From positions 146,798,407 to 146,862,406 of the forward strand of contig CM035408.1 of NCBI GenBank assembly GCA_020310875.1: a stretch of 64,000 nt of DNA, given 5' to 3'. Below are positions 45,561 to 56,580 of this stretch, in pieces. Both the position numbers and the translations under genes were made by a program. The stretch's first letter is position 1. Each line of letters starts with the position of its first letter. The stretch comes from Ceratopteris richardii (lineage: Eukaryota; Streptophyta; Polypodiopsida; Polypodiales; Pteridaceae). The notes beneath the pieces were generated by a model. That model was not told the DNA's origin. It saw nothing but the letters and a program-made list of their open reading frames with translations, and ran no database searches.

Positions 45561-47134
45561 TCAATCAAGGGCCAACAATAGCATAAAGGAAGGTAACTCA
45601 TATAAATGGTAATTCAACTAGTGCTCTATATGGAGATAGGAAGGCTAAGAAGCTGAAAGGCAAGAAGAAGGAAGAAGATGAAGAAGAGGCTTCCCAAGCC
45701 AACTTCGCAAGCAAGAGCAAGTGGAAAGGGAAGAAGAAAGGCCCAAAGCATGACAAAGCCAAATGTTAGAATGTTCAACCTTTTGCAATCTACGATAAGA
45801 CCAACCACACCACTCAAAATTTCTAGTTCAATGGGAAGAACTAGAAAGGAAGTGGAGGAGGTGGATATGGCAGCAATAGAGGTAGAGTTGGACACAACTT
45901 CAACAATAACAATTCAAGCTATAATAGAAGGGACTTTAACAATTATTCAGAAGATCAACCACATGGACTCATTGCATCTCATGAATCTAAGCCACAAAGA
46001 AGGTAAAGAAGATGATCATTTGCTCTACATAGATTTAGGATGTTCGAATCATGTTGTAGTCAACATTGCTCTTCTATCTGATTTGGAAAGTCCAAAGCAT
46101 AGACATGAAGTTCAAATAGGGGATGACACAAAGCAGAATGTGGAGAAGATTGGTAATGTCAAAGCTTCCAATAGCATGACAAACATTCTAAGTAAGGTTC
46201 TCGATGTACCCACTATCACTAAAAACCTACTAAGTGTAGGCCAAAAAGTTGAAAAAGGCTTGCAAGTTAGGTTCACCCAACATGGAGCTTTTTTGGAAGA
46301 TCCATGTCAAGACTTCAAGAAGATAGCCAAAGGTGAGAAGCATGGTGGGCTCTTTATTTTTGAAGTAGGAGAAACCAAGAACATAAATCTATTCACTTTT
46401 GGGTCTCGAACCTTGAGTGAGCTTGAAGTGTGGCATAAGAGACTTGCTCATGTGAATGAAATAACCTTGAAGGATATATGCATGGATCAAAGTGTTCTGG
46501 GACTATCAATCATATCAAAGCAACACACAATCAACAGATGTGATGCATGTCAGATTGGGAAGGCACAAAGACCACCATTCAACCACAAACACTACATCCA
46601 CAACAACGTATTGGACTTAGTACATACAAATGTATGGAGACCAAGTCAAGAACCTTCATTGGCACGATCAAGGTATTATGTCTCATTTATTGACGACCAT
46701 AGTGGATGGACGATTCTATACTTTATCAAGACTAAGAATGAAGTGTTTGATTGCTTCAAAAAGTATCTAGAACATGTGGAGAACCATACATGTAGATCAC
46801 TCAAGAAGCTCAGATCTGATGGAGGGGGAGAATATGTCTCCAAAGAGTTTGATGAGTTCTTTCAGGATAAAGGTATCAAAAGGGAAGTGACTACCAAGTA
46901 CTCTCCTCAACTAAATGGAATTGCGAAGAGGAGAAACAAGAAATGGGTTGGATCAGCCAAAACAATGCTTGAAGAGAAGAGGTTGCCACATTATCTATGG
47001 GCAAAAGCTATTTCAAATGTTGTGTACCTTGTCAATAGACTACCATCCAAATCACTTCAAGGTATGACTCCATATGAAGCATGGCATGGAAGAAAGCCTA
47101 GTCTTGGACATTTAGAGGTTTTTGGTTGTTGAGC
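45561..47134 (+). pseudogene. gag-pol: C8 gag tail, protease and integrase, cut by G6
   Basis: 45678-47132 is open. Protease site reads YIDLGCSNH (Asp-Leu-Gly where C6 has Asp-Ser-Gly). Pre-integrase zinc residues are kept (HKRLAHV, CDACQIG). Of the integrase DDE, the first Asp is Asn (VHTNVWRP) and the Glu is Lys (NGIAKRRN); the middle Asp remains (RSDGGGEY). The frame stops at VFGC, where gypsy G6 has inserted. An open frame is thus kept although the catalytic residues are lost. Confidence 0.88.
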
Positions 47135-48027
47135 TGTTAGTCGGCCACCGGATTGGTAGTTGTAAAATCAAGAATCTTTTTATATCCCTGTGCACGTACG
47201 AAAAGTTGTTACACATATACCTTGTAATCTTATATAAAGCAATGAAAAAAGACACTTCAGTCGTTCGGAAAAGATCACCAGACTGTTTGTCTGGGTGATT
47301 AGAGCTGAGCGTTACTATGGTGTTTGTTGCCTAATTTCTAAGTATTCTGTGTGTATCTGTGTCTCGTCTTGTCTGTTGTCTATTGGTATCTATTGCGGTT
47401 GTGAGTATCATCTACATCCAGTAGATCATTCGGTCCGTTGTCTGAAGTGAATCGTCTGCGAATCCTTATTGCGATTGGTGTGTTAAGTTCGCGTATTGCG
47501 TTAGTACTCGTTCTTGGAATGTTCTGCCAGTTGTTGGTGAAGTCTGTGTAATTGTGGTAGTGTTTCTAACACTATTCGGGATTGTGTTGTCTTCAGCATT
47601 GAGATCTGTCATCATACGGTAAGGGTTAAGCTATAGTAAGGATTTCTTGGGTTGCGTACTGGACCTTCAGTACGGTGTATCTGAAACAATTGAATCCTCT
47701 GTGTCTTCGGATGTTGATCGGTTTGTGGTACCTATTCGGTAAAGGTTGAACTATTACTCTTGTCTCCGGTATTTTCAGTAAGTTTAGGTGCAGAGCAATA
47801 TAGCATCTTAGTGTATTCGATACACGTTGGCCGAGCTAAACCGTGAACTATAAATGTCTAAGTACAACAGAATCTTGATAGAGCTCTCAGCATCAGTATA
47901 TTGTTGTATCTGAAGTGGTTATTTTGGGAACCAAGTATAGGGTCTCTGTTTTTACAGACCCCTTCCACTCCCAAGAACCCAAATAACGTTTAAACGTGTT
48001 CTGACAGTTAGAACACATCGTTTAACA
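47135..48027 (+). repeat. G6 5' LTR
   Basis: 893 bp, TGTTAGTCGGCC to GTTTAACA. TATA-like CTTATATAAAGC at about 47229-47240, near the LTR start. Lacks a partner in the window. Confidence 0.85.
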
Positions 48028-48028
48028 C

Positions 48029-48044
48029 TGGCGCCGTCTGTGGG
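48029..48044 (+). promoter_or_regulatory. G6 primer-binding site
   Basis: TGGCGCCGTCTGTGGG one base after the LTR. TGGCGCC-type sites occur in many plant gypsy elements. I cannot name the tRNA with certainty. Confidence 0.75.
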
Positions 48045-48145
48045 AAAGTGGCAACAGATCAGATTGTTGCAAACCAGTTGTAGAAACATGACTGTAGATT
48101 GTAAATCGACATTACTAGTACGCGATTAGTACCAAAAGATGATAC

Positions 48146-48843
48146 ATGCCGGTTACTCGATCCGGTGAAACGTATCCAAAGAACAGACAGCCTTGGGTAC
48201 CTAACATGCTAAGGACGCCTCCAGGAGGTAGAAGCACAGGAAGGTCCAAACCAGTTGACAAGAAGGTAAAGAACGTTAGTAGTGATTCCGGTCATATTCC
48301 GATGGAACGTACTACATCTCTGGTAGATTACGGTACAATTTCGGCCTAGTCTGTCGAAGAGATAGTAACTCCAGAATCTACCAGGACGCAGCCTAAAGTT
48401 AGTTTAACAACATTGGGTAAAGATTCCAATTTGTTTACGAATAGAAACGCTTTAGCCAAAGAAATCAGTAAGGGAGAAAAAGCACCCTGTATTGGTGAAA
48501 AATCGACACATTCCGGTGATATTTCGGTAACAATTGCTGAAAGATCGTAGTTTTTCGGCGACGGTTTACCATTTTTTGGTGAATCTTCAGCCCAGTCACC
48601 GCTATTGGGAGTAAGCTTTCCTACATTTGACATCAAGAAGGAAGGTAGCTTGTTCGAAGCTGAGATTCGAAACATACTGAACAAGATTATCGACCCGAAA
48701 AGTGCACCGACTGACGATACAGATTCTGACGGTCCAAATACTCAGCCTCGAGATACAGAAGATAGTCACAATACAACCATCAGCACGATGAATGGGCAAC
48801 AACAACAACAACAACAACAGCAACATCAACAACAACAACAACT
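48146..48843 (+). pseudogene. G6 gag N-terminal extension
   Basis: ATG 48146 begins a frame (PVTRSGETYPKNRQPWVP) that has TAG at 48347 and TAG near 48548, then stays open to the glutamine repeat (CAA)n at 48798-48840. The main gag frame starts in another phase right after that repeat, so a length change in (CAA)n probably shifted the frame. Composition is Ser/Thr-rich with no domain. Confidence 0.6.
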
Positions 48844-50859
48844 ATGCCCACTCGGGCCGACTCCAACAGGAGTGATGTACACAAATTTGGTGGATTTCCA
48901 CGTGATGATGCAGACGCTCATGTACGCACATTTGAGATAAGTTACGCAGTGCTCAATCATCCACCTGATCCGGTGTATAGAGCTATTGTCTTCCAATCTA
49001 CATTGTTTAATGAAGCAGCTAGATGGCTTACAGAATATGATATTAACCATTTCGGCACCTATGAAGCGGTAAGGGATGCATTTCTGCAAAGATTCAGGCT
49101 AAAGAAGAATCCAGCCGAAATTTTCGACTACTTGCAAAACAATAGACAAAAGATAAATCAAACAGTGCATGAATATGCCACTCTATTCAGAACCCATTTG
49201 CGGCAATTGCCACCAGCACATGCCAACCTGCCGGATGACGTTATTACTCAATGGTTTATCAATGGTTTGACTCCACAACTTAAACAGATTATGATCATAC
49301 GTTGTGTAGGATCTATGACGCTAGATGCCGTGATCGCAATGGCTTTGAAACTTGAAAACAAGGTTGGAGGATTTACAGAAGATCTGGAGTGGTTAAAAGC
49401 AAACAAAAATGTCGCCGAAGACCCGACCAGACAGATATACTGCACTACATGCAAGAATTTAGGCCATACTAGTGCCACTTGTGCACTTAATCAGTTGTTT
49501 TGTGTTATCTGCAACACTACCGGACATACCACCGAAAACTGCGCATACAACGCCAAAGTACAGGGACCAGCAACTGTCAATGCTATTATACAGGAACCAG
49601 GGCAGCCAGCCAATCATTATGTACCACCTCAAATGAGAAACAATCAGCAACAAGGCTATCAGAATTACAAAGGACAGAGAAATAACAACTACAATGCAAA
49701 CCATTGGAAGGCCGGACCAGCACAAGAAAATACCAATTTGCCACCACCTCGCTGCCATTTTTGTGGTGAATTTGGCCACATTAGAAGATTTTGTAAGGAT
49801 GCAGCTGAGTATGATCAGAGGAAGAAAGAACGTCAAAACCCAATGACTAATATGGTACAAATCACACCAGTAGAAACGCACGCTGGAGTAATTCATACCC
49901 GATCCGGTAAACAACTACAACCAGTAGCTGAAATATTTGAACCAGGCATACGTGAACAACAAAGGATGTATGATAAGGCTAGTCAATGGACCACCGCAGA
50001 ACCTCCAGTGTTCCCAAATCCTATTCCGGTGACCCAGGCTCCGTTAACCGAGGAAGGAACACAAAAACAGGATTCTAATTCAGCAGCAGGCACATCATCT
50101 TCAGCAGGCGCATCATCTTCAAAATCTGTGGAAAATATAATTCAATCACAAAAGGCCTGGGAAATTTTATCTAAAGCATCCATTACTCTTCCTCTGGGCC
50201 AATTACTTGCACTAGTACCGGGAGTTCGACAGCAATTCCAACAACAGTTCAGTCCTGTGCCTTCTTGCATTCTAGCAACAGCAACAGTGCAACCGGAACC
50301 TGATTCTACGGTCGATCATTCAGTTCTTTTAATTACGGTATGGTATAAAAATCATAAAATCACACAGGTACTAATTGATGGAGGATCTGGTGTCAACATT
50401 GCTACTGCTGCACTGTGTAAAAAGTTAGGGTGGACCGAAATTGAACCAATTCAATTTTTTGTCAGAATGGCCGACCAATCAAGAGTTCATCCAGTAGGAC
50501 TTGTGCGAAATGTACCAATAACTTTACAAGCTACAACATTTAAAATGACCTTTGTCGTACTAGAATTACCGGAATCCACCCTTGATTATAATCTCCTTTT
50601 CGGCCGTCCTTGGCTGAAGCAAGCTAAGGTGATACAAGATTGGTCTGCACAGGAACTCACTTTCAAAGATAATAATCGTAAATACGTTGTAAAATTAGAT
50701 GCTATACAACCTTGCGAGTTGCATGCTAGACCGTATTTTGCAGAACCAGTCCATATGCTAGACGGGTTGTCAGATGATGAAGAAGAAGAGTTTCTGAAAA
50801 ATAACATTGACTTGATCTCCCTAGGAACTGTTGATCTACAATCTGTTGTAGATAATTAG
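48844..50859 (+). CDS. gag-pro: G6 gag and protease
   Basis: 671 open codons; the true start is probably upstream in the shifted frame. Gag capsid-like part at residues 10-190 (FGTYEAVRDAFLQRF, NQTVHEYATLFRTHLRQL). Three Cys/His boxes: CTTCKNLGHTSATC, CVICNTTGHTTENC and CHFCGEFGHIRRFC, each C-X2-C-X4-H-X4-C, the classical spacing. Protease: VLIDGGSGVNIATAA with Asp-Gly-Gly active site near 50375, then LDYNLLFGRPW near 50590. Gag makes the particle and protease cuts the polyprotein. It ends in TAG at 50857, in the same frame as the RT frame that starts 18 bases later. Confidence 0.93.
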   Translation: MPTRADSNRSDVHKFGGFPRDDADAHVRTFEISYAVLNHPPDPVYRAIVFQSTLFNEAARWLTEYDINHFGTYEAVRDAFLQRFRLKKNPAEIFDYLQNNRQKINQTVHEYATLFRTHLRQLPPAHANLPDDVITQWFINGLTPQLKQIMIIRCVGSMTLDAVIAMALKLENKVGGFTEDLEWLKANKNVAEDPTRQIYCTTCKNLGHTSATCALNQLFCVICNTTGHTTENCAYNAKVQGPATVNAIIQEPGQPANHYVPPQMRNNQQQGYQNYKGQRNNNYNANHWKAGPAQENTNLPPPRCHFCGEFGHIRRFCKDAAEYDQRKKERQNPMTNMVQITPVETHAGVIHTRSGKQLQPVAEIFEPGIREQQRMYDKASQWTTAEPPVFPNPIPVTQAPLTEEGTQKQDSNSAAGTSSSAGASSSKSVENIIQSQKAWEILSKASITLPLGQLLALVPGVRQQFQQQFSPVPSCILATATVQPEPDSTVDHSVLLITVWYKNHKITQVLIDGGSGVNIATAALCKKLGWTEIEPIQFFVRMADQSRVHPVGLVRNVPITLQATTFKMTFVVLELPESTLDYNLLFGRPWLKQAKVIQDWSAQELTFKDNNRKYVVKLDAIQPCELHARPYFAEPVHMLDGLSDDEEEEFLKNNIDLISLGTVDLQSVVDN

Positions 50860-50877
50860 AATCCTACAGTTTGTACG

Positions 50878-53823
50878 GTGATGTCTGTAACAGAAAAAGA
50901 TACGAAAGAAGATAAGGCTACCGTAGATGACGCTGATCTACAACAACTTTTTAAGCCAGCTGAGGATACAGAGAAGCCTCGACAATTCTATGTTCTAGAA
51001 GATCAGTTGATCACCTACAATTTAGGGGATGAAGAAAATCCACGTCCTATTAAGATAAAGGAAAGCTTACCTGAGTTATTTCAAGCAGATTTAATCCAAC
51101 TACTTCGAGAATTTTGTGATGTATTTGCATGGGATTACAAAGATATGAAAGGTCTGGACCCGCGCATCTACCAACACAGGGTCATCTTGAAGCCAGAAGC
51201 AAAGCCAATCAAACAACCCAGCTACAGAATGAACCCGAACTATGCATCACAGGTAAAGGTAGAGTTGGATAGGTTATTGAAGGTTGGATTCATTGTACCA
51301 GTAGAGCATGCTGAATGGATCTCACCAATTGTTATTGTCCCTAAAAAGAATAAGCGGTTACGAATATGTGTGGATTACCGGAAACTGAATGCAGCTACGG
51401 TCCCCGATCCATTTCCGCTACCTTTTCTTGATACCATGCTTGATAGAGTAGCAGGACATGAAATGTATTCATTCCTAGATGGATACAGTGGGTATAATCA
51501 AGTTAGAATGGCTGAACAGGATATACCGAAGACCGCCTTCATTACCAACTGGGGTGTTTTCGCATGTACTCTTATGTGGTTTGGGTTAAGAAATGCCCCT
51601 AGTACTTTTCAACGATGGATGCAGGAGATATTCTCACCTTATCTTATCTCGTTTATGCAAGTGTATCTTGATGATTTTTCGTTATTTGGTAAGATGGTAG
51701 CACACTTGTCCCATTTACGATGTTGCTTTGAGAAGTGCAGAGAATACAGACTCTGTTTAAACCCAAACAAATCTGTGTTTGTGGTTTCATGTGGTAAATT
51801 ACTTGGCCATATTGTATCAGCACAGGGCATACAAGTCGACCCGGATAAGGTTGCAGCTGTATTAGGAGCACCTGTTCCTACTACACCAAAAGAAGTCATG
51901 AGATTTATGGGTCAAGTCCGCTGGCATGGTCGTCATTTATGGTGGCTCGCTCATTTAGCCATTCCACTCAATTGTTTAATCACGAAGACTCCTAAACAGT
52001 TTGACTGGACCCCGGACTGTCAAATTGCTTTTGATCGTCTAAAGGGATTACTAACACAGGTTCCAATCTTACAGCCTCTTGAATGGGATCGCCCATTTCA
52101 TGTATTTGTTGATGCTTCAGATATAGCAATAGGGAGCGTTCTAATGCAACAAACCGATAAATGGTTCAGGCCAGTTTACTATGCAAGTCGAAGGCTTGCC
52201 CCTGCGGAAAAGAATTACTCTGTAACTGAAAGGGAATTTCTAGGTTTAGTGTACTCTGTCAATAAATTTAGGCATTATTTACTTGGCCGAAAATTTACTT
52301 TTCATATAGATCATGCTTCACTTGTTTATCTGGTTCGGCAACAGCATCTAGGAGGTCGATTAGCGCGATGGGTTCTTCTTTTACAAGAGTCTGATTACGA
52401 AGTTATTCATCGACCAGGCAGTTCACATGCCTTGGCAAACTTCCTTTCTCGCTTAGATTCCAGTGAAGCTCCGGTCGGTGTGGATGACACAACGCCAGCA
52501 ATTTATGTTTCTAAACCAACTAATAATGAAGATGCAGATCCTCCTGTGACAACTAATTACTATGATCAGTTATTAACTTTTTTAACTGATGGATGTCTTC
52601 CTTCTGCAACACCCCTTGCCATGCGTAGAAAAATTGCAGTATATAGTCGCAAATTTCGGTTGTTTGTTGGACAATTATACTATATGGATCACATTGGAAT
52701 TTTACTTCGTTGTTTCCCTCCACACGAAGTTAATTCAGTTATTAGTTTGGCTCACTCAATTCCTTCCGGTGGCCATTTTGCTGCAGATTTAACACACCGA
52801 AAAATTCTGCAGAGTGGTGTTTGGTGGCCTACTATGAACAGGGATGTATTGCAGTTTGTCAAAAATTGTGATAATTGTCAAAGGACTGGACAACCTTTAC
52901 AACACCATTTTTTCCCTCTACAACCTGTCCTGCCATTAGATCCTTTTCAGAAATGGGGTCTAGATTTTATTGGACCTATTACTCCACTAGCAATACTCAT
53001 TAATAATCGTTATATTTTTACATGTACTGATTATGCTACCAGATGGGCAGAAGCCTGGGCTTTACGGTCTGCTACAGCTGTTGCGGTAGCAAAATGTCTA
53101 TTGAACAATGTCTTTCCACGTTTTGGTTTACCGTTGGAACTTGTTACAGATCAAGGCACTCATTTTGTCAACAATTTAATGAAAGTACTCACACATTCGT
53201 TCCAGGTCACGCATAAATTTAGTTCTCCTTATTATCCTCGAGCTAATGGTCTAGCTGAAAGTACAAACAAGACTTTGATAAATATACTTCGAAAACTGAT
53301 TCTGGAAGCACCGGAAAGATGGGATCAACTGTTACCTGCCGTATTATGGGCATACCGGACTACATATAAAGTAGCAACAGGATTAACCCCTTTCAAACTA
53401 GCTTATGGATTAGAAGCCATAGCACCAATGGAGATCATTTTGCCAAGTTTACGAGTAGCCATCAATCGGAAACTACTACCGGAAGAATCTCTATCATTTC
53501 GGTTGGATACACTCAGAGAATTAGACGAGCATCGATGGCACAGTTTCATGACTATTCAGGAAGTACAGCTAAGACAAGCTCGAACACATGATCGATATCT
53601 GAAGACTCCAGTTTTTACGGTGGGGCAACTTATACTCTTTTACAATGCAAAGTCAAATCGCTCTGCTGGCAAATTCAAGTTACGATGGTTTGGTCCCTAC
53701 CCGATTGCTAAACAAGTGGACCCAGCAACTTTTTGGTTGACCACTTTGACCAGAATTCCTCTTCCAAAGGTGATAAATGGATCAAAGCTGCGGCCGTATC
53801 AACAAGCATCTAATCCACACTGA
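50878..53823 (+). CDS. pol: G6 RT, RNase H and integrase
   Basis: 981 codons without a stop, in frame with gag-PR across one TAG. RT residues about 90-290: SPIVIVPKKNKRLRICVDYR, YSFLDGYSGYNQ, catalytic YLDD (about 51664). RNase H 400-530: FHVFVDASDIAIGS, SVTEREFLGLVY, HIDHASLVYL. Integrase 590-960: zinc residues HSIPSGGHF and CDNCQRTG, DDE residues in KWGLDFIGP, TDQGTHFVN and GLAESTNKT, then a C-terminal SH3-like part (KLRWFGPYPIAKQV). No chromodomain is obvious. All catalytic residues are present. Confidence 0.95.
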   Translation: MMSVTEKDTKEDKATVDDADLQQLFKPAEDTEKPRQFYVLEDQLITYNLGDEENPRPIKIKESLPELFQADLIQLLREFCDVFAWDYKDMKGLDPRIYQHRVILKPEAKPIKQPSYRMNPNYASQVKVELDRLLKVGFIVPVEHAEWISPIVIVPKKNKRLRICVDYRKLNAATVPDPFPLPFLDTMLDRVAGHEMYSFLDGYSGYNQVRMAEQDIPKTAFITNWGVFACTLMWFGLRNAPSTFQRWMQEIFSPYLISFMQVYLDDFSLFGKMVAHLSHLRCCFEKCREYRLCLNPNKSVFVVSCGKLLGHIVSAQGIQVDPDKVAAVLGAPVPTTPKEVMRFMGQVRWHGRHLWWLAHLAIPLNCLITKTPKQFDWTPDCQIAFDRLKGLLTQVPILQPLEWDRPFHVFVDASDIAIGSVLMQQTDKWFRPVYYASRRLAPAEKNYSVTEREFLGLVYSVNKFRHYLLGRKFTFHIDHASLVYLVRQQHLGGRLARWVLLLQESDYEVIHRPGSSHALANFLSRLDSSEAPVGVDDTTPAIYVSKPTNNEDADPPVTTNYYDQLLTFLTDGCLPSATPLAMRRKIAVYSRKFRLFVGQLYYMDHIGILLRCFPPHEVNSVISLAHSIPSGGHFAADLTHRKILQSGVWWPTMNRDVLQFVKNCDNCQRTGQPLQHHFFPLQPVLPLDPFQKWGLDFIGPITPLAILINNRYIFTCTDYATRWAEAWALRSATAVAVAKCLLNNVFPRFGLPLELVTDQGTHFVNNLMKVLTHSFQVTHKFSSPYYPRANGLAESTNKTLINILRKLILEAPERWDQLLPAVLWAYRTTYKVATGLTPFKLAYGLEAIAPMEIILPSLRVAINRKLLPEESLSFRLDTLRELDEHRWHSFMTIQEVQLRQARTHDRYLKTPVFTVGQLILFYNAKSNRSAGKFKLRWFGPYPIAKQVDPATFWLTTLTRIPLPKVINGSKLRPYQQASNPH

Positions 53824-54181
53824 AACGTTTTGCGGTTGGCCGCGTCTTTTGGCGTTTTCTTTTCTTTTCTTTTCTTTTCTTTTATTTTCTTTCCTTTTGT
53901 TTTTGCGAGCTTAATAAAATAAATCAATAAATACCCACGTTTTGATACCTAATTATGTCAAAAGCCGCCTTGCCCTTTCCAGCTACTCATGCATGCACAC
54001 AGAAGTTAAGAATTATCATCTCAATACCGCGCGATGATTAGTGATTTTGATTTCTCTCCCCGGCAACGCATCTACTTAACCTTTTCTGTTTCGCCAAAAA
54101 TCGCTATTGTGTTTGTGTGATTTGCGTCATTGTGCGTACCCTGTGTTCTGTGTACTTGTGATTGCTTTCTCTGTGTGCACC
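53824..54181 (+). other. G6 spacer after pol
   Basis: Contains a (TTTTC)n pyrimidine stretch at about 53855-53895 and AATAAA-like strings near 53912-53930. No gene. Confidence 0.5.
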
Positions 54182-54625
54182 ATGGAAGCTCTGGCGAACT
54201 ATGCCGCTTTCCGTGATGGACTCCCTACCGAGGTAGGAGAGTTTCTGCGCACTAGAGGGTTAAGCAATTTTGCTGAACTGCCATGGCATTCAGTGGATTG
54301 CCACCCCTTCTATGCCCAGATAATAGCCGCCATCGCTGCCACTCCTGCCACCGAGCAGAGTTGGCCAATCACCTCCCTACCATCCCGTACACTGATCACC
54401 TTCCAAACTTTCGCTGAGTCGTTTCGACTCCCTTCGCAAGGTCGGGAAAATGGCCCGAACCTCCCCGTAGCAACGATGATACAATTATTTCCTAGGTATT
54501 CGTCAAACGAATACGTGATCCTATGTCGACTAGAACCTGAGAGATCCGCCCTTCAGTTCTTAGTAGCTATCCTGAACCTACAGAAACGTACTTATGGAAT
54601 ATCGCGTCCATTCTACTCCGCTTCT
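54182..54625 (+). pseudogene. G6 extra frame after pol, truncated
   Basis: ATG 54182 (CACCATGG context). Open to the junction with C9 near 54625. MEALANYAAFRDGLPTEVGE, then LITFQTFAESFRLPSQGR, a segment like that of plant transposon-associated proteins encoded after pol in gypsy elements. Family call tentative. About 148 codons remain; the C-terminus and the 3' LTR are deleted. G1 also has a long post-pol frame, but the sequences are not clearly alike. Confidence 0.6.
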
Positions 54626-55530
54626 TAGCATCTACATTAGGCATGTTATCATCCATATATAGCTTATGATTTACCTCCATAGGTGTGCTAATTAATTTGC
54701 AGTCCATCATTCCAAATTCCTTGAGAATTTCTTTGGCATAGTTTTGTTGTGAGATGAAAATGCCATCCTTCCTTTGCCATACTTCAATTCCTAGACAAAA
54801 ATGGAGTAGACCTAAGTCTGTCATTTCAAGCTCACTTCCCAAGCTGATCCGAGTTTGATTGATGAGTTCTTGATGATCTCGTGTAATGATCAAATCATCT
54901 ACATATATAATGACAACAACTAGCTTGCTATCCCTTTCTGTTACATACAAGTTAGCATAAGAAATACTTCTTTCAAAAACCATATTCTTGAAAAAATTAT
55001 CTATCCGTTGGTACCAAGCCCGTGGAGCTTGCTTAAGTCCATACAACGCTTTCTTCAATCTGCAAACTTTACTTTCTGAATTGGGCACCTCAAAACCTGG
55101 TGGTTAAGATACATATACCTCCTCCTTGAGGTGACTATTCAAAAATGCAGATTTAACATCCATCTGGAAAATAGGCCAGGCCTTTTGTGTAGCTACTGCA
55201 AGTATTGTCCGAATAGTTGCCATGCGTGATGTTGGTGCAAAATTTTCTTGAACATCAAATCCTTCGACCTGTGAAAAACCCTATGCAACTAATCTTGCCT
55301 TATACTGTTCTAATGTTCCATCTGCTTTATAATTAGCTTTCCAAATCCATTTAGTACCTATTACCTTCTTCTTTGGCAGCAAGTCGACTAGACCCCATGT
55401 ATCATTTTTTAGTATACTATCATACTCAGAGTCCATTGCTGCTCTCCAACCTGGATCATCAAGGGCTTCTTCAATGGTGGTAGGTTCCTTTATCGAGCCC
55501 ATGATATCTACCATTAGAGCCATGTTAACA
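54626..55530 (-). pseudogene. pol: C9 RT
   Basis: 55281-55523 is the RT start (DDPGWRAAMDSEYDSILKND, KVIGTKWIWKANYKADGT). 54567-55088 has [19 protein letters not shown], catalytic YVDDLIITR near 54900, ELEMTDLGLLHFCLGIEVW and STPMEVNHKL. The segment 55089-55280 has a stop (GG-stop) and the KNAFLN region. The protein runs into unrelated G6 sequence near 54628. Confidence 0.9.
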
Positions 55531-56580
55531 ATGTGTTCTGAGGCTCTTCTTTGCTCCTCTATTCTCTATGATCTTCGTAATCCATCGGAGGATGATTCTA
55601 GTACATCTACATGTGGATTGTGATCATCAAAGAGCTATTGTGCCCACTTCAGTAGTGGCTTACGATGTGCAGCTACAACTGGTTGGATTTTTATTGAGGA
55701 AATTTCTCCATCAAATGTTTCCTCCTCCTCAACTTTAACCTGTTTTTTGATATGCACAAGGTGATATATTTCCCCGTTTGATGAGATAGTAGATTTACCT
55801 TTATCTTATACTAAGTGTGGTCGTTCATCAAACACCACATCTCGGCTGCCAAAAATCTTCCTTGCCTCAGGATCCCACAACCTGTATGCTTTAGACTCTT
55901 CACTATATCCTAGGAAGACACACTTTTTGCTTTTTGAATCCAACTTTGATCTTGTTGAATCAGGAATATGTGCATAGCAGAAACAACCAAAAATTTTGAA
56001 ATGCAAAACTGAAGGCTTTTTACCAGAATATGCTTCTTGAGGAGTCATCCCCTTTTGTGCTTTTGTGTAGCTTCGATTGAGGATGTAGACTGTTGTATTG
56101 ACTGCTTCTGCCCAGAATGAATCAGGCATGTCTTGAGCCTTTAACATACAACGAGCCATTTCAACTAATATCATGTTCCTGCACTCAACAATGCCATTTT
56201 GTTGAGGTGTATGAGCTATGGTAAGTTGCCTTTTCACACCATGCTCCTTACAGTAATTATTGAATTTTATTGACAAGAATTCACTTATGCCATGTTTTAA
56301 ATATTTCTCTCAAATGAAATAAACCCACATCTTTCTACTATAATCGTCGACTAACAGCAAAAAGTAGAAATATCCTCCTAAAGCAAGTGTAGACATTTTA
56401 CCACAGAGATCAGTATGTAGCAACTCTAGAGGAGCTTGAGATCGATTGCTGGTCTCTCTCGGAAATGCCTATCGTTGTTGCTTTCCCATCATACAAGCTT
56501 CACAAGGTTCTTGCAACTCTGAAAATGCAGGCAAATGAGCAACCATCCCTGTTCTTTACATCTCCTTCAAAATTGCAAAT
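55531..56580 (-). pseudogene. pol: C9 integrase
   Basis: 55806-56276 is open: YCKEHGVKRQLTIAHTPQQN with GIVECRN, where Glu of the DDE is present; then ILNRSYTKAQKGMTPQEAY, IFGCFCYAHIP, CVFLGYSEESKAYRLWD. Upstream, 56280-56580, the core start contains stops. 55531-55805 is the variable linker to RT. Confidence 0.85.

Larger units (their letters stand above)
47135..54625 (+). mobile_element. G6: gypsy element with open gag-PR and RT-RNase H-INT, 3' end deleted
   Basis: LTR, PBS, gag, protease, RT, RNase H and integrase in the normal gypsy order, then a spacer and the start of an extra frame. Both main reading frames are open, so it is the youngest or most constrained element here. The 3' LTR and the end of the extra frame are missing, because at about 54625 it is fused to C9. 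Inserted in the C8 integrase. Confidence 0.9.
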
